Shown here in pieces: positions 52,720 to 54,018 of a DNA stretch of 54,018 nucleotides (positions are counted from its first letter, which is position 1; each line of letters opens with the position of its first letter). The position numbers and the translations under genes were made by a program. Under the pieces are notes generated by a model. The model saw only the letters and a list, made by a program, of their open reading frames with translations. It was not told the DNA's origin and ran no database searches. Source of the stretch: DASWIG01 sp965371445. GTDB lineage: Bacteria; Acidobacteriota; Thermoanaerobaculia; Multivoradales; J023. The stretch covers positions 1 to 54,018 of the forward strand of contig CBDUYN010000052.1 in assembly GCA_965371445.1 (NCBI GenBank), written 5' to 3'.

Positions 52720-53889
52720 ATGAGCACCGCCGACCGTTCGCCCGTAGGGGCGAATCTTGTATTCGCCGGGCGATCACAACCGAATCTTGTATTCGCCGGG
52801 CGATCACAAGGATCGCCCCTACCAACACTTCTCGCCGCCCTCTTCCTGACCGGCTGTGACGACGTCAAAGTCGGCTCGGTCGACTCACTCTGGCTCCTCT
52901 GGCTGGTGCCGGCGACGCTCGCGTTTTACGTCTATTCCTTCCGCACCAAGACGCGGCTCCTCGAACGGTTCGCCTTGCCCGAGATGCTCGCCCGGCTGAC
53001 CTCGGGCGTCAGCCGTCCACGCCAGTACATGAAGGCGGCGCTCGTCCTCCTGGGGCTCTTGGCCGCGGTGATCTCGCTCGCTGAGGTCAAATTCGGCTTC
53101 ACCTGGGAAGAGGTCACCCGCGAGGGCGTCGACATCGTCGTCGTGCTCGACGTCTCCGACAGCATGCTGGTCGAGGACGCCGAGACGGGAGGCAAGCTGC
53201 CGCGTCTGGAGCGCGCCAAGCGTGAGATCGCGGATCTGCTGCGCTTGATGGAAGGCGACCGCATCGGCCTCGTCGCCTTTGCCGGCGCCGCGTTTGTCGA
53301 GTGTCCGCTGACGCTTGACTACGGCGCCGCGGAGATCTTTCTCGACGCGATCGACACCGAGCTCATCCCGGTCAAGGGGACGGCCATCGGGGATGCGATC
53401 CGTACCTCGATCGAGGCCTTTGAGGGCGCCTCGCACAACTCGAAGGCGGTCATCCTGATCACCGACGGCGAGGACCACACCGGCGCCGCCTTACAAGCCG
53501 CCGAGGAGGCGAAGATCGCCGGCATCCGGATCTTCACCATCGGCATCGGCCGCGACGAGGGCTCCCCGATCCCCGCCCCGGACGGGGGCTTTCGCCGCGA
53601 CCGGCGGGGTGAGATCATCCTGTCGAAGCTCGACGAGACGACGCTTCAGAAAATCGCGCTCACCACCGGCGGACGCTACGTCCGCTCGGTGACCGGCGAC
53701 GTCGACCTGGAGCAGATCTACACCCAGGGCATCAAGGCCACCCTCGAGGACCAGGAGCTCAGCTCGAAGCGGCGCCGGCGCTGGGAAGAGCGCTTCCAGT
53801 GGATCCTCGCCGTCGCCCTGGCGGCCCTCATGCTGGAGCCGCTGGTCTCGGAACGTCTGCGAAGGAAAGGAGGAGAAGCCCGTGCTTGA
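52720..53889 (+). CDS. batB: BatB-type VWA membrane protein with repeat-derived N-terminus
   Basis: This 389-residue protein has membrane segments near residues 55-72 (SLWLLWLVPATLAFYVYS) and 104-121 (MKAALVLLGLLAAVISLA). The VWA domain has an intact MIDAS (LDVSDSM near 143-149, threonine in KGTAIGDAI, aspartate in ILITDGEDHTGA). The tail helix is QWILAVALAALMLEPLV. The first 33 residues are encoded by a REP-like repeat (ANLVFAGRSQ twice). They are followed by LAALFLTGC, a lipobox-like sequence unusual for BatB. The ATG at 52720 follows GAGGATGGGC, 13 nt after batA. Confidence 0.9.
   Translation: MSTADRSPVGANLVFAGRSQPNLVFAGRSQGSPLPTLLAALFLTGCDDVKVGSVDSLWLLWLVPATLAFYVYSFRTKTRLLERFALPEMLARLTSGVSRPRQYMKAALVLLGLLAAVISLAEVKFGFTWEEVTREGVDIVVVLDVSDSMLVEDAETGGKLPRLERAKREIADLLRLMEGDRIGLVAFAGAAFVECPLTLDYGAAEIFLDAIDTELIPVKGTAIGDAIRTSIEAFEGASHNSKAVILITDGEDHTGAALQAAEEAKIAGIRIFTIGIGRDEGSPIPAPDGGFRRDRRGEIILSKLDETTLQKIALTTGGRYVRSVTGDVDLEQIYTQGIKATLEDQELSSKRRRRWEERFQWILAVALAALMLEPLVSERLRRKGGEARA
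52744..52822. repeat. REP-like element with 30-bp tandem, inside batB 5' end
   Basis: GTAGGGGCGA (52744-52753) and TCGCCCCTAC (52813-52822) are perfect inverted ends. Between them lie two 30-bp units at 52751-52780 and 52781-52810, identical but for the last base. As 30 is ten codons the batB frame is preserved. Confidence 0.9.
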
Positions 53890-54018
53890 GACAGGGAGAC
53901 CCTCGGCCGGGAAGGCGATCCTTGCCGTCCTTGCCGTTCTTGCCTTGGTTTCGCCGGCCACCGCACAGCAGCCGCCGGGCACACAGCAGCCGCCGGGCAC
54001 ACAGCAGCCGCCGGGCAC
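53882..54018 (+). CDS. Secreted protein starting the next gene of the Bat operon, partial
   Basis: A GTG at 53882 with AAGGAGGAG about 7 nt upstream begins a signal peptide (AILAVLAVLALVSPATAQ). A QQPPGT hexapeptide, coded by an 18-bp tandem repeat, follows until the window ends. In Bat operons the gene after batB is usually batC, a TPR protein, but the visible part cannot confirm this. It overlaps the batB end by 8 nt. Confidence 0.7.
   Translation, partial: MLETGRPSAGKAILAVLAVLALVSPATAQQPPGTQQPPGTQQPPG

Overview
This window is high-GC bacterial DNA. The best fit is an Acidobacteriota genome, probably of the Thermoanaerobaculia/Holophagae type. That placement is inference. It rests on a carboxypeptidase-regulatory-type TonB receptor, a fragment of an ADOP-like duplicated permease, a secreted protein ending in the FADGFESGDTSAW-type tail, a MoxR/DUF58/Bat operon, and many REP-like palindromes. 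No rRNA, tRNA or CRISPR array was found.

Layout. 1-2395: the 3'-truncated (by the window edge) NACHT-HEAT NTPase, minus strand. 2497-3216: a small membrane coiled-coil protein. 3258-8870: two near-identical copies of an HlyD adaptor plus permease 3' end, flanking a TPR gene and a dead IS630 copy. The intact ABC efflux operon (ATPase, double FtsX permease, HlyD) covers 11554-7201, divergent from a PAS-sigma54 activator. 13.3-14.2 kb is non-coding with a repeated hairpin. 14.2-17.2 kb is a zinc uptake operon (znuA-znuC-znuB) divergent from a Fur/Zur regulator. 17.2-19.2 kb holds a deacetylase and a glycosyltransferase. 19.4-20.7 kb holds a winged-helix/membrane protein pair. 20.75-22.9 kb is a broken TonB receptor. 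22.9-27.6 kb is a TIR-like gene translationally coupled to an nSTAND-WD40 gene that carries a frameshift. 27.6-31.7 kb holds a nucleotidyltransferase, a receiver-only response regulator, aroC and a methyltransferase.

31.7-36.1 kb is an accessory insert: a VapBC pair, a frameshifted secreted metalloprotease and gene fragments. It is bounded by an 80-bp direct repeat that duplicates the convergent junction of the methyltransferase and an SLC13-type transporter. 38-41 kb holds a PQQ-propeller protein, a small conserved protein, a decayed TIR-membrane gene and an RHH antitoxin. 41.2-43.1 kb is a second islet with two PIN-toxin modules, bounded by a 125-bp direct repeat. 43.4-45.8 kb contains a palindromic 42-bp tandem array and a locus that appears to have been rearranged by an inversion. 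There a strong promoter, an XRE gene, and the N- and C-terminal halves of a coiled-coil protein line up into one operon ending at a perfect terminator if 43785-45150 is turned over.

46.1 kb to the end is an eight-gene Bat (aerotolerance-type) operon: a thioredoxin-like/BatD-like fusion, MoxR ATPase, DUF58, TPR/SurA-N-like, BatD-like, BatA, BatB and the start of a further secreted gene. Several of its genes carry REP-like repeats inside their 5' coding ends.

The main themes are conflict/defence genes (NACHT-HEAT, TIR plus nSTAND-WD40, a decayed TIR-TM gene, four antitoxin/PIN loci) and unusually frequent local rearrangement: three cargo segments bounded by long direct duplications of a host gene, plus one probable gene-splitting inversion.
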